NCBI GenBank assembly: GCA_964552795.1
Contig: CAZKIO010000008.1
Location: 1 to 64,000, forward strand
Reading direction: 5' to 3'
Length of the DNA stretch: 64,000 bases
Origin: JAEUHZ01 sp964552795
GTDB lineage: Bacteria > Planctomycetota > UBA1135 > GCA-002686595
Shown here: piece by piece, positions 17,401-24,982 of the stretch
Numbering within the stretch: position 1 is the stretch's first letter
Layout of the letters: every line of letters starts with the position of its first letter
Made by a program: the position numbers and the translations under genes
The notes under the pieces: generated by a model
Told to the model about the DNA's origin: nothing
Databases searched by the model: none
What the model saw: only the letters and a program-made list of their open reading frames with translations

Positions 17401-18451
17401 GCGCCTCGCGGGAATGCGCGTGGGCAGGAAGTCGGAGATCAGCACGATCATCGACGTCGTCCCCGAGTGCGTCGAGATCGGCGACGAGTGCTTCCTGGCC
17501 GACGGCATCTACCTGGGCGGGCCGCGCATCCATCGCGGGACGGTGACGCTGGCGCGCACGCGCATCGCGCGCGACACGTTCCTCGGCAACCACGCCGTGC
17601 TCCCGTGCGGCACGGAGCTGCCCGCAGGCACGCTGGTGGGCGTCAGCACGGTGGCCGACGGACGCGTGCGCGCCGGGACTTCGTGGTTCGGCCGGCCCGC
17701 TTTCGAGCTGCCGCGGCGCGCGGCGACGGAAGTGGACCGCGCGCTGACGCACGATCCGGGCACGCTGCGCTACGTGAACCGCTGGCTGTGGGAAGCTGCG
17801 CGCGTGCTGATCCCGGTGCTGCCCGTGTTCGTCACGTTGGAGTGGCTCAAGCTGGCGGCCGGCGCCGCGGCGTCCGGTTCGGCGCTTGAGCTGCACCTGT
17901 TGCACCTGCCCGCCGTCAGCCTGGCCGCCGGCGCCGTGCTGTGCGCAGCGACGCTCGCGCTGAAGTGGTTGCTGCTCGGCCGCGTCCGGCCCGGACGGCA
18001 TGCGCTGTGGTCGTGCTGGTGCAGCCGCTGGGACTTCCTGTACGTGGCCTGGGGACAATGGGCACGGCCGATCCTGTCGCGCCTGGAGGGCACGCTGCTG
18101 CTCGCGCCCTTCCTGCGCGCGATGGGCGTGTCGATCGGCCGGCGCGCGGTGCTGGGCGCCGGGTTCGCGCACGTCGTCGACCCCGACATGCTGCGCATCG
18201 AGGACGACGCGACCGTGAACGGCCTGTTCCAGGCACACAGCTTCGAGGACCGCGTCCTGAAGATCGACCGCGTGACGATTCGTCGCGGAGCGTCCGTCGG
18301 CGCGGGCGCGGTGCTGTTCTTCGGCGCCGAGGTCGGACCGGGTGCGCGCGTCGCGCCGGGCAGCGTGGTGATGAAACACGAGCGCCTCACCGCCGGCGGC
18401 CGCTACGAGGGCTCGCCCGTGCGGCCCGTCGCGCGCGCGGATCAGCGCTGA
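14471..18451 (+). CDS. Pls/PosA-type single-module NRPS with C-terminal membrane and left-handed-helix domains
   Basis: A 1326-residue synthetase. Residues about 10-505 form an adenylation domain: YVIYTSGTTGRPKG near 170, NGYGPTECT, YRTGDLVRR, KVRGHRIELG and TTGGKLDR. A carrier protein follows with GGDSL (phosphopantetheine Ser near 556). From about 617 the chain has pairs of TM segments alternating with three soluble hexapeptide-repeat blocks starting near 720, 966 and 1206, the last with a HSFEDR motif. That is the layout and length of epsilon-poly-lysine synthetase (about 1319 aa; TIGR02353 C-terminal region), in which the repeated soluble domains condense one amino acid with itself. The substrate pocket begins Asp-Ser-Glu (GrsA positions 235/236/239), a pattern seen in basic-residue codes. 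TTG 14471 overlaps the upstream TGA. Product identity is inference. Confidence 0.88.
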   Translation: MSAALPNTPGPDARLLHEFFADAARRHGTRTAIDVPPGPDRPARRRATYAELDQAACAIAAALAALVKGECVVAVLLPREMTEHFAAQLGVLESGAAYLCLDPAFPDEHARAILEDARPVALLADARGLRRARAAGWNAGSLLDVHALPAVRGGARHVPAWLTPRSLAYVIYTSGTTGRPKGVMIEHAGIANLVASDLEQFGLGPDDRVAQGSSAAYDSSVEETWLALASGATLVVLDDEAARRGPDLVGWLRDERVTVLCPTPTLLRAMGCDDPAVALPDLRLVYAGGEALPRDVADRWARGRWFENGYGPTECTVTVLRGRVRAGEPVTIGRPVRGNDAHVLDEALQPVPDGGSGELCIGGIGLARGYLNRPELTAARFPAHPALGRLYRTGDLVRRDARGDHHFLGRIDAQVKVRGHRIELGAIEACLARIDGVRAAACCVQGAGAGQVLCAFIVAADPARAPSFDDLRGRLAAALPAHMVPARFARLEALPTTTGGKLDRAALPVIAEAGPRPERVAPRDEHERLVAAAFEAALGHGAVSVEDDFFVTLGGDSLAAAVAVSRLRADPRTAHLTVRDVYAARTAAALAARAGRSPEARPEAPAPARDANPSWMTAAQSAWLGAALVVTSSLLYLAGLDLVPFLARDLGLVAFVLVSPLLLFAAGCAYAVLAIAGAVATKWLVIGRYRAGRFPVWSSLHLRHWIVQQMASLVPWTALQGTILQTWTLRALGARVGRHVHLHRGVNVARGGWDLLEIEDGVTVCQEAELRLVDLEAGELVVGAVRLGAESTVDIRAIIGPGASLGERACLAPLSTLPSGARIPDGERWDGVPAQPAGRAPEAPALDAGARPHGEGLHALALLALRLARVVAGPYALIAATLAWAAWIGGVTANEALAIVLDPHGFAPELVVVLALVVVAGPASALASALFVRAIGRVREGVIPVRSLAHLRVLAKTDAVRHAGDLLSGTLFWPAWLRLAGMRVGRKSEISTIIDVVPECVEIGDECFLADGIYLGGPRIHRGTVTLARTRIARDTFLGNHAVLPCGTELPAGTLVGVSTVADGRVRAGTSWFGRPAFELPRRAATEVDRALTHDPGTLRYVNRWLWEAARVLIPVLPVFVTLEWLKLAAGAAASGSALELHLLHLPAVSLAAGAVLCAATLALKWLLLGRVRPGRHALWSCWCSRWDFLYVAWGQWARPILSRLEGTLLLAPFLRAMGVSIGRRAVLGAGFAHVVDPDMLRIEDDATVNGLFQAHSFEDRVLKIDRVTIRRGASVGAGAVLFFGAEVGPGARVAPGSVVMKHERLTAGGRYEGSPVRPVARADQR

Positions 18452-20637
18452 CGGAACCGCGGCGACAGCACGAGGGCTTCGATCAGCCCGGCGAGCGTCG
18501 GGTGCTTGCCGGCGGCCTCGACGATCGCGTCGATCGCGCCGCGGTCGGCCGCGTCGACGTCATATCCGAGCGCGTACACGGCCAGTTTCTGCGCGAGACA
18601 GCGCACGAACGCCGGGTCGTCGGCCACAAGCCGCTGCAGCTCCGCCGGCCCGTCGAACGCGCGCCCGTCGGGCAGCACGCCGCGCGCGTCGATCGGATGG
18701 CGTCCCTCGCGCGTCCTCCAGCGACCGGCGGCATCCAGGTTCTCCAGCCCGAAGCCGAGCGGATCGATCGACTGGTGGCACGCCGCGCAGCCCGGGTCGC
18801 CGCGATGCCGTTCGAGCCGTTCGCGCAGGCTCGACTCGCCTGCGGCCTGCGCGCTCTCGTCCAGCACGCCGACCCCGGGCGGCGGCGGCGGCGGCGGCGC
18901 GCCGAGCAGCGCCTCCAGCACGAACTTGCCGCGCGACGACGGGCTGGTGCGCGTGGGATAGCTCGTGGCGGTCAGGACCGCGCCCAGTCCCAGGATCCCG
19001 CCGCGCACGCCGTCGGTGACCCGCACGCGGCGCGGCGTGCCGCCGCGCACGCCCTCGATCCCGTAGTGGGCCGCGAGGCGTTCGTCGACGAACGTGAAGC
19101 CCGGATCGAGCAGGTCGCGCGCACGGCGGTCCTCGCGCAGCACGGCGTCGAAGAGCAGCGTGGCTTCGGCCCGCATCGAGGCGCGCAGACCCTCATCGAA
19201 GCCGGGAAACTGCGCCGGATCCGGTGCGGCCCGCTCGAAGCGGCCCAGTTGCAGCCACTGCACGGCGAAACCCTCGGCCAGCGCGGTCGACCGCGCGTCG
19301 GCGATCAGGCGCCGCACCTGTCCCCGCAGGATGGCGGGATGGTCGAGCATGTCCGCGTCGGCGGCCGCGTCGAGCTCCGCATCCGGAGCGCTGCTCCACA
19401 GGAAGTACGCGAGACGCACGGCGAGCGCGTGATCGTCGATCGGCTGCGCGCCCGACGTCGGGGCGTCCCTCTCCACGCGGTAGAGGAAGTGCGGCGACGC
19501 CAGCGCGGCGACCAGCGCGGCGCGGGCGCGCGCCTCGAGGCCTTCTTCCCGCTCGGCCAGCGCGAGCACCGCGTCCACCTCCGCCGCGTCCGGCGGCCGG
19601 CGCCACGCGCGGCGCAGCAGCCGGGCGACGACGTCGCGCAGCGTGCCGCGCGTCGCCGGGTCGAGCTCCTCGCGCTGGTAGCGCGGCCAGGCCGGCGGAT
19701 CGAGCGGACCCTCGATCTCGAGCCACTCCACGACCAGGTTGCGGTCGCGCTGCGCCGGATCCGGGTCGTCGGGCACGTAGTAGTCGTTCAGGAAGGCGAC
19801 GGCGATCCGGTTCGTGCCGGCGGGAAGACGCGCGAACACCTCGACGATCCGGTGGTCCGGCGCGCGTTCGGGAACGTCGGCGCGCAGGAGCTCGCGCGGG
19901 CCGGCTCGCAACGCGAGGCGGCAGGGGTCCGGCCCGGCCTGATCGCCGTGCACCCGCGCGCGGATCGCGTACTCGCCGTCGCGCGGCAGCCTGCGCGTCC
20001 ACGTGACTTCGCCGTTCGAGAACAGCCCGCGATGCCTGCCGCGCGCGCTGCTCGCCCGGCCGGCGCCGAGCTTCGCGCCGTCGATGCGCGCGCGCGGCGG
20101 CTCCGGCGCGTCGGCCGGCAGCACGGCGCGTTCGGCGACGCGCTCCGCCAGGCGCAGGTGCTGCTCCAGCAGGAGCTCCGACGTCGCAAGCACCTCGCCG
20201 ATCGTGTCGAAACCGTGGCCGATGTCGTCGGGCGGCAGATCCGCGGGGTCGATGCTCACGCCGAACAGGTCGCGGACCGTGTTCACGTACTCGCGTCGGT
20301 TCAGGCGCCGCAGCACGGGGCGTTCCACCGGGGCACGCGCGACCTCGGGCCCCAGCGCCGCGTCGATCCAGGCGAGCAGCTCGGCGCGTTCCTCGGCCGT
20401 GGGCTGCGGTTCGCCGTCGGGCGGCATCTCGTGCGCGCGCACGCGCCGCCGGACCGCGCTCCAGGCGCCGGACTCGCTCGCCGCGTCGCCGCGCAGCCGA
20501 TCGAGCCCGAGTTCGCCGTCAGGATCCGCGCCGGAATGACACGCGAAACAGCGTTCCGCGAGCACGGGCCGCGCGCGCTCCGCGAACGCGTCGCCCCGGC
20601 CCGCGGCCGCGCAGCACAGGAGCAGCCAGCCCAGCAT
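18442..20637 (-). CDS. Planctomycete cytochrome/PSD protein (PSCyt1-DUF1587-DUF1595-DUF1592-DUF1588-DUF1585)
   Basis: A 731-residue exported protein of a family abundant in Planctomycetota. After a short signal peptide it has a c-type heme motif CFACHS (about residues 30-35) with the distal Met in HEMPPDGE. A DUF1587-like block follows (RRLNRREYVNTVRDLFGV), then a segment resembling the calcium-dependent carbohydrate-binding insert, DUF1595/1592 (SPHFLYRVE), DUF1588 and a second heme-like motif CAACH in 'DPGCAACHQSIDPLGFGLE', then DUF1585 at the end. Two CxxCH motifs suggest a secreted electron-transfer protein, perhaps tied to polysaccharide oxidation; function is unproven. Its 3' end overlaps the convergent Pls-like gene by 10 bp. 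Confidence 0.88.
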   Translation of the reverse strand: MLGWLLLCCAAAGRGDAFAERARPVLAERCFACHSGADPDGELGLDRLRGDAASESGAWSAVRRRVRAHEMPPDGEPQPTAEERAELLAWIDAALGPEVARAPVERPVLRRLNRREYVNTVRDLFGVSIDPADLPPDDIGHGFDTIGEVLATSELLLEQHLRLAERVAERAVLPADAPEPPRARIDGAKLGAGRASSARGRHRGLFSNGEVTWTRRLPRDGEYAIRARVHGDQAGPDPCRLALRAGPRELLRADVPERAPDHRIVEVFARLPAGTNRIAVAFLNDYYVPDDPDPAQRDRNLVVEWLEIEGPLDPPAWPRYQREELDPATRGTLRDVVARLLRRAWRRPPDAAEVDAVLALAEREEGLEARARAALVAALASPHFLYRVERDAPTSGAQPIDDHALAVRLAYFLWSSAPDAELDAAADADMLDHPAILRGQVRRLIADARSTALAEGFAVQWLQLGRFERAAPDPAQFPGFDEGLRASMRAEATLLFDAVLREDRRARDLLDPGFTFVDERLAAHYGIEGVRGGTPRRVRVTDGVRGGILGLGAVLTATSYPTRTSPSSRGKFVLEALLGAPPPPPPPGVGVLDESAQAAGESSLRERLERHRGDPGCAACHQSIDPLGFGLENLDAAGRWRTREGRHPIDARGVLPDGRAFDGPAELQRLVADDPAFVRCLAQKLAVYALGYDVDAADRGAIDAIVEAAGKHPTLAGLIEALVLSPRFRQR

Positions 20638-20789
20638 GCCTCGGCCAGCCTACTCGCCCGGACGGGCGGCGACGGGCCGGCTCGGCACGGATCCGGGCGG
20701 AAGTCGGTACCGCACGGCCGACCCACGCCCCACGGACTGCGCGGGAACGGTTAGGCTGGTCGAGTTCGACCCCCTCACGGAGATCCCTC

Positions 20790-22139
20790 ATGCTGCGAAT
20801 GCCCCTCGTCCGCCTCGTCGCCCTTGGAACCCTTGCCGCGCCGGCCCTGGCCCAGGGCTCGGATCTGTGCGCCACCGCGCAGGCGATCTCCGGCACCGGA
20901 ACGTTCCCGTTCACGAACGTCGGCGCGACGACCGACGGCGTCGCCGACCCCTTGTGCAACTTCTTCGGCCAGAGCGACATCACCAACGACGTCTGGTTCG
21001 CGTGGACGGCGACGTCGACGGGGCTGGTGACCATCAGCACGTGCACGCTGACCACGATCGACTCCAAGATCGCGGTCTTGAACGGCTCCTGCGCGGGCGC
21101 CGTGCTGGCGTGCAACGACGACGCGTGCGCGCTGCAGACGTCGCTGGACGTGAGCGTCACCTCGGGCAACGTCTACTACATCCGCGTCGGGAACTACCCG
21201 GGCGCGGCGGCCGGCTCGGGGTCGATCAGCATCAACGCGCCGGGCATGCTCGCCGTGCTCGACACGCGCATCAACCCCGCCAACGGCCACACCTATCACC
21301 TGTTGGCTGGAGGCTCGTGGGCATCGGCCGAAGCCACGGCGATCTCGCTGGGCGGACATCTCGCGACGGTGAACGACCAGGCCGAGCACGACTGGCTCAC
21401 CGCGCAGTGGCACAGCTACCTGGGCATCGACCGCGATCTGTGGATCGGCCTCAACGACGTCGCCGTCGAGGGCACGTTCGTGTGGGCCGACGGCACGCCG
21501 GTCACGTACACCAACTGGGACGTTGGCGAGCCCAACAACGGCGCGGGCGGCGAGGACTACGCCGCCATGCGCAAGAACAACCCGCTGGCGTTCTGGAACG
21601 ACCTCGCCAACGCGCCGACGGGCTACCACGCCAACCCGCACGGCGTCGTCGAGATCGGCGGCCCGGCGGGCACGCCGCTGTGCTTCGGCGACGGATCGGG
21701 CACGGCCTGCCCGTGCGCCAACAACAGCACGGTCGGCGCCGAGGAGGGCTGCCTCAGCTCGCTGGCGACCGGCGGCAAGCTGACGACCACGGGCGGCGCC
21801 AGCATCGGCAGCGATTCGCTGGTCCTGCAGGGAACGCAGATGCCGAGCGCGCCGTGCCTGTATTTCCAGGGCACGACCGTGATCAGCGGCGGCGCTGGAG
21901 TCGTCTTCGGCGACGGCCTGCGCTGCGCGGGCGGCGTCGTGACACGCCTGGGAACCAAGACGAACGTCGGCGGCGCCAGCCAGTACCCGGTCGCCGGCGA
22001 CCTCTCGGTGTCGGTGCGCGGCATGTGCAGCGCGGGCGACTTGCGCTACTACCAGATCTGGTACCGCAACGCCGCGGCGTTCTGCACGCCCAGCACGTTC
22101 AACCTGACGAACGCGGTGCAGGTCACCTGGGGCACCTGA
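20790..22139 (+). CDS. Secreted protein with C-type lectin domain
   Basis: A 449-residue exported protein with a signal peptide ending near ALAQ (residue 21). Residues about 22-150 form a Cys-containing beta domain with DVWFAWTAT, similar to the pre-peptidase-type modules of planctomycete secreted proteins. Residues about 160-285 are a C-type lectin fold: HTYHLLAGGSWASAEA, LGGHLATV, LWIGLND, an EPN triplet in GEPNNGAGGEDYA and FWND, the EPN/WND pair that coordinates calcium and favours mannose-type sugars. The tail after 'LCFGDGSGTACPCANN' is a typical planctomycete Cys-rich closing domain. It probably binds surface glycans. The stop lies inside the left arm of a 108-bp palindrome. Confidence 0.87.
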   Translation: MLRMPLVRLVALGTLAAPALAQGSDLCATAQAISGTGTFPFTNVGATTDGVADPLCNFFGQSDITNDVWFAWTATSTGLVTISTCTLTTIDSKIAVLNGSCAGAVLACNDDACALQTSLDVSVTSGNVYYIRVGNYPGAAAGSGSISINAPGMLAVLDTRINPANGHTYHLLAGGSWASAEATAISLGGHLATVNDQAEHDWLTAQWHSYLGIDRDLWIGLNDVAVEGTFVWADGTPVTYTNWDVGEPNNGAGGEDYAAMRKNNPLAFWNDLANAPTGYHANPHGVVEIGGPAGTPLCFGDGSGTACPCANNSTVGAEEGCLSSLATGGKLTTTGGASIGSDSLVLQGTQMPSAPCLYFQGTTVISGGAGVVFGDGLRCAGGVVTRLGTKTNVGGASQYPVAGDLSVSVRGMCSAGDLRYYQIWYRNAAAFCTPSTFNLTNAVQVTWGT

Positions 22140-22241
22140 TACGGAGTCGGGACAACTTTCGCGACTTGGACGCGCCCCGGCGGCCGTTTGGCCGCCGGGG
22201 CGCGCCCAAGTCGTGAAAGTTGTCCTGACTCCGCATCAGGT
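22134..22241. repeat. 108-bp near-perfect palindrome (52-bp arms, 4-base loop)
   Basis: Bases 22134-22185 pair with 22190-22241 around the loop GTTT. By hand alignment only 4 of 52 positions differ, and two of those would still pair as G-U in RNA. The left arm begins inside the last codons of the lectin gene and contains its stop. The right arm ends 15 bases before the MscS start. It could be a bidirectional terminator, but the size and the non-GC-rich outer half (GGACAACTTTC near each end) are more like a folded REP/MITE-type element. No flanking target duplication is obvious. Confidence 0.8.
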
Positions 22242-22256
22242 CCTATCCTCGGCGGC

Positions 22257-23147
22257 ATGAGCCTCGAGCGCATCCTGGAGCTTCTGAACAAGGAGCTCTT
22301 CAAGCTCGGCGACGCGTCGGTCACGCCGGCGACGCTGCTGCAGTTCGTCCTCATCATCGCCGTCGTGATCGTCGCCGGGCGGCTCACGCGGCGCTTCCTG
22401 CGCGACCGGGTGCTGAAGCGCACCGCGCTCGATCCGGGCGCCCGCGACGCGATCGGCCGCATCTCGGGCTACGCGGTCGTCGTCCTGGGCGCGATGGTCG
22501 GCCTCTCGACGCTGGGCCTGGATCTCTCCGCCCTGGCCGTGCTCGGCGGCGCGCTCGGCGTCGGCATCGGCTTCGGCCTGCAGAACATCGTCAACAACTT
22601 CGTCAGCGGGCTGATCATCCTGTTCGAGCGCCCGATCACCGTCGGGCACCGCGTCGAGGTCGGCGGCACGACCGGCGTCGTGCGCCGCATCGGCGCGCGC
22701 AGCACGTCGGTCGTCACGAACGACAACATCACGCACATCATCCCGAACTCCGAGTTCGTCTCGCAGCCCGTGATCAACTGGAGCCACGGCAACGACCGGC
22801 GCGTGCGCATCTCGGTCCCGATCGGCGTTTCCTACGGGAGCAACCCGCGCGAGGTGGAGCGCCTGCTGCTCGATGTCGCCAGCAAGAACGAGAACGTCAT
22901 CCAGGAGATGAACTCCGACGTCCTGTTCGTCGGATTCGGCGAGAGCTCGATCGACTTCCAGCTGCGCGTCTGGTCCGAGACGCTCTCGGGAACGCCGCAC
23001 GTACTGCAAAGCCAGCTCCTGTACGCCGCGTGGGACGTCCTGCAGGAGGCAGGCATCGAGATCCCCTTCCCGCAGCGCGACCTGAACTTCCGCAACCCGG
23101 TGCGTGTCGAGATGTCGAGCGCGAGCGGGCCCTCCTCCGGGACTTGA
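22257..23147 (+). CDS. mscS: Small-conductance mechanosensitive channel, MscS family
   Basis: Inner-membrane channel releasing solutes on hypo-osmotic shock. The 296-residue product (E. coli MscS is 286) has three N-terminal TMs. TM3 carries the pore signature in two pieces, GALGVGIGFGLQNIVNNF and SGLIILFERPI. The beta domain has HIIPNSEF and the C-terminal alpha/beta domain follows to residue 280. Only the pore-lining Gly/Ala pattern and the FERPI turn are diagnostic and both are intact. ATG 22257 follows the palindrome directly and no strong Shine-Dalgarno sequence is seen. Confidence 0.93.
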   Translation: MSLERILELLNKELFKLGDASVTPATLLQFVLIIAVVIVAGRLTRRFLRDRVLKRTALDPGARDAIGRISGYAVVVLGAMVGLSTLGLDLSALAVLGGALGVGIGFGLQNIVNNFVSGLIILFERPITVGHRVEVGGTTGVVRRIGARSTSVVTNDNITHIIPNSEFVSQPVINWSHGNDRRVRISVPIGVSYGSNPREVERLLLDVASKNENVIQEMNSDVLFVGFGESSIDFQLRVWSETLSGTPHVLQSQLLYAAWDVLQEAGIEIPFPQRDLNFRNPVRVEMSSASGPSSGT

Positions 23148-23242
23148 GCGCGCGCTTGCGTCGCGGGATGATGCGGGCGCCGGAGCGCTCCCGTCCGGCG
23201 CTGCACTAGAGTTCGCTATCGAACCGCGCAGGGGAGCGCGCG

Positions 23243-23920
23243 GTGCCGCGGAGGACCATCGCATTGCACAGCATCAAGACGGACCGCACGACGATGACGA
23301 TCGCGGAGCTGGAGGCCGACCTGCAGGCCGCCCTGGAGAACCTGCGCGAATTGGAGCGCGAGGGCCGCCTGCCGGCCGAGCTGCGCCCGCTGCTGCTCCT
23401 GTCGCCGACGGACGGCGCCAGCGTCCACGTGTCGCTGCGCCACCGCGACAAGGCGCGCCAGGTCCGACGCTCCTACGGCGCGCAGGCCTTCTCGCAGCGC
23501 ACGTGCGGCGCGTGGCTCGTGTTCGAGGTGCCGCACCACGACTGGGAGGACACGCGCCCGGGAGGCGAACCCGCGGAACCCTTCGAGGGCTTCGTGCGCG
23601 CGCTCGACCAGGCCCAGGGCGAACCGCAGCTCTCGTTCGTTTCGCTCAAGTGGTTCCGCGACGTCTACCTGTCCAAGTTCGGCTTCGCCTGGGCCGAGGA
23701 TCCCGACACCGTGCGGCGGCTGCTGTACGAGTCGATCGACCGCGGCGCGCTGCTCACCGAGAAGGTGCCCAATCCGCGCAGCCCCGAGCACCCCGTCACC
23801 GCGATCCGCCTCAACCGCGAGCACCCCGAGGTCCGCGGCATCCTGGGCCTGGACACGGCGGATCCGGGCTCCGCGCACGCGCCGGGAGCGTCCGACGCCG
23901 GCCCTCGGGGTCCGGCCTAA
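23243..23920 (+). CDS. Hypothetical cytoplasmic protein
   Basis: A 225-residue protein I do not recognise. There is no signal peptide or TM. Residues about 18-45 are a charged helix rich in Glu/Leu. The middle is a mixed alpha/beta region with VFEVPHHDWEDTRPGGE and LSFVSLKWFRDVYLSKFGF. The segment about 150-205 (TVRRLLYESIDRGALLTEKV) looks like a winged-helix-type tail, which is only an impression. GTG 23243 is chosen because AGGGGAG at 23230-23236 stands 6 bases upstream; ATG 23294 is an alternative without a visible site. It precedes the ROK kinase gene by 71 bp. Confidence 0.6.
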   Translation: MPRRTIALHSIKTDRTTMTIAELEADLQAALENLRELEREGRLPAELRPLLLLSPTDGASVHVSLRHRDKARQVRRSYGAQAFSQRTCGAWLVFEVPHHDWEDTRPGGEPAEPFEGFVRALDQAQGEPQLSFVSLKWFRDVYLSKFGFAWAEDPDTVRRLLYESIDRGALLTEKVPNPRSPEHPVTAIRLNREHPEVRGILGLDTADPGSAHAPGASDAGPRGPA

Positions 23921-23991
23921 GCGCCTGCCAGCAAGAAGGTTCCGCGAGCGCGCTCCGACGCAGCCAGGAGGCTGTCGATGAGGGGGATCCG

Positions 23992-24963
23992 ATGGGATCC
24001 AAGAAGACCGCCGGCGTGCGCGCCGGCCTGGACCTGGGCGGGACGAAGATCCAGGCCGCCGTCCTCTCCGATGCCGACGAAGTCGTCGGCGCGGCTCGCA
24101 CGGCGACGCCTCGCACCGGCGGACCGGACGCGATCACGGCGGCGCTCGCCGACACGTTGCGCACAGCGCTCGATGCGGCCGGGCTCGCGCTCGATGCGGT
24201 CGCCGGCATCGGCGTCGGCACGCCGGGCGCGGTGAACGCATCCAAGGGCACGGTCAGCGGGGCGCGCAACCTGGACGGGTTCGACGGCGACGTGGCGCTC
24301 GCCGCGCTGTTGCAGCGTTCCGTCGACCGCCCCGTGAAGCTCGGCAACGACGTGGGCGTCGCGCTCGAAGCGGAAGCGCGCCTGGGCGCCGGCGCCGGCG
24401 TGAAGTCGTTCCTCGGCGTGTGGTGGGGCACGGGCATCGGCGGCGGCGTCGTGATCGACGGCCGGCGCTGGCTCGGACGCGGCGCGGCGGGCGAGATCGG
24501 CCACGCGGTCGTGCGCCTGGGCGGGCGGCGCTGTCCGTGCGGCCGCAAGGGATGCGTCGAAGCCTACGCGGGCCGGCGCGCTCTCGAAGCGCGCGCGCGC
24601 CGACTCGCGGACCGCGGCACCGACACCCGGCTGTTCAAGATCGCCAAGAAGAAGGGTCGCGAGCACCTGACGAGCGGCGTCTGGGCCAGGGCGCTCGACC
24701 GCGACGACGCGTTGGCGAAGGAGCTGCTGGACGAGGCGGTCGCCGCGATCGCCGCGGGCGCCGCTTCGGCGGTCAACCTGCTCGACGTGGAGGCGGTCGT
24801 GATCGGCGGCGGTCTGGGCACGCGCCTGGGCGAGCCGTACGCGCGCCGCATCGCGGCCGCGATGGTCCCCCACTTGTTCGTGCCCGAGCGCCCGCCCAGC
24901 GTGCGCCTCTCGAGCCTCGGTGACCTCTCGGGCGCGATCGGCGCCGCGCTGCTCCAGGGCTGA
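23992..24963 (+). CDS. ROK-family sugar kinase (glucokinase-like)
   Basis: Cytoplasmic ATP-dependent hexose kinase of the ROK family. In 323 residues it has the phosphate loop DLGGTK (14-19), a probable catalytic Asp in LGND (D120), the ExGH sugar motif GEIGH (E168, H171), and the ROK zinc site CPCGRKGC (C181, C183, C188) followed by VEAY. The adenosine motif GGGLGTRLGE is near residue 270. ExGH is typical of kinases acting on glucose, fructose or N-acetylated sugars, so the exact sugar is uncertain. AGGGGG lies 5 bases before ATG 23992. The next gene starts 20 bp downstream. Confidence 0.92.
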   Translation: MGSKKTAGVRAGLDLGGTKIQAAVLSDADEVVGAARTATPRTGGPDAITAALADTLRTALDAAGLALDAVAGIGVGTPGAVNASKGTVSGARNLDGFDGDVALAALLQRSVDRPVKLGNDVGVALEAEARLGAGAGVKSFLGVWWGTGIGGGVVIDGRRWLGRGAAGEIGHAVVRLGGRRCPCGRKGCVEAYAGRRALEARARRLADRGTDTRLFKIAKKKGREHLTSGVWARALDRDDALAKELLDEAVAAIAAGAASAVNLLDVEAVVIGGGLGTRLGEPYARRIAAAMVPHLFVPERPPSVRLSSLGDLSGAIGAALLQG

Positions 24964-24982
24964 GCGGGCTACCATCCGGCGC

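Noticed and set aside
23104..23243. Extending the ROK kinase or the hypothetical protein upstream into the MscS tail
   Set aside because: The open frame there is Arg/Ala-rich without family similarity, while proper ribosome binding sites exist at 23230 and 23981.
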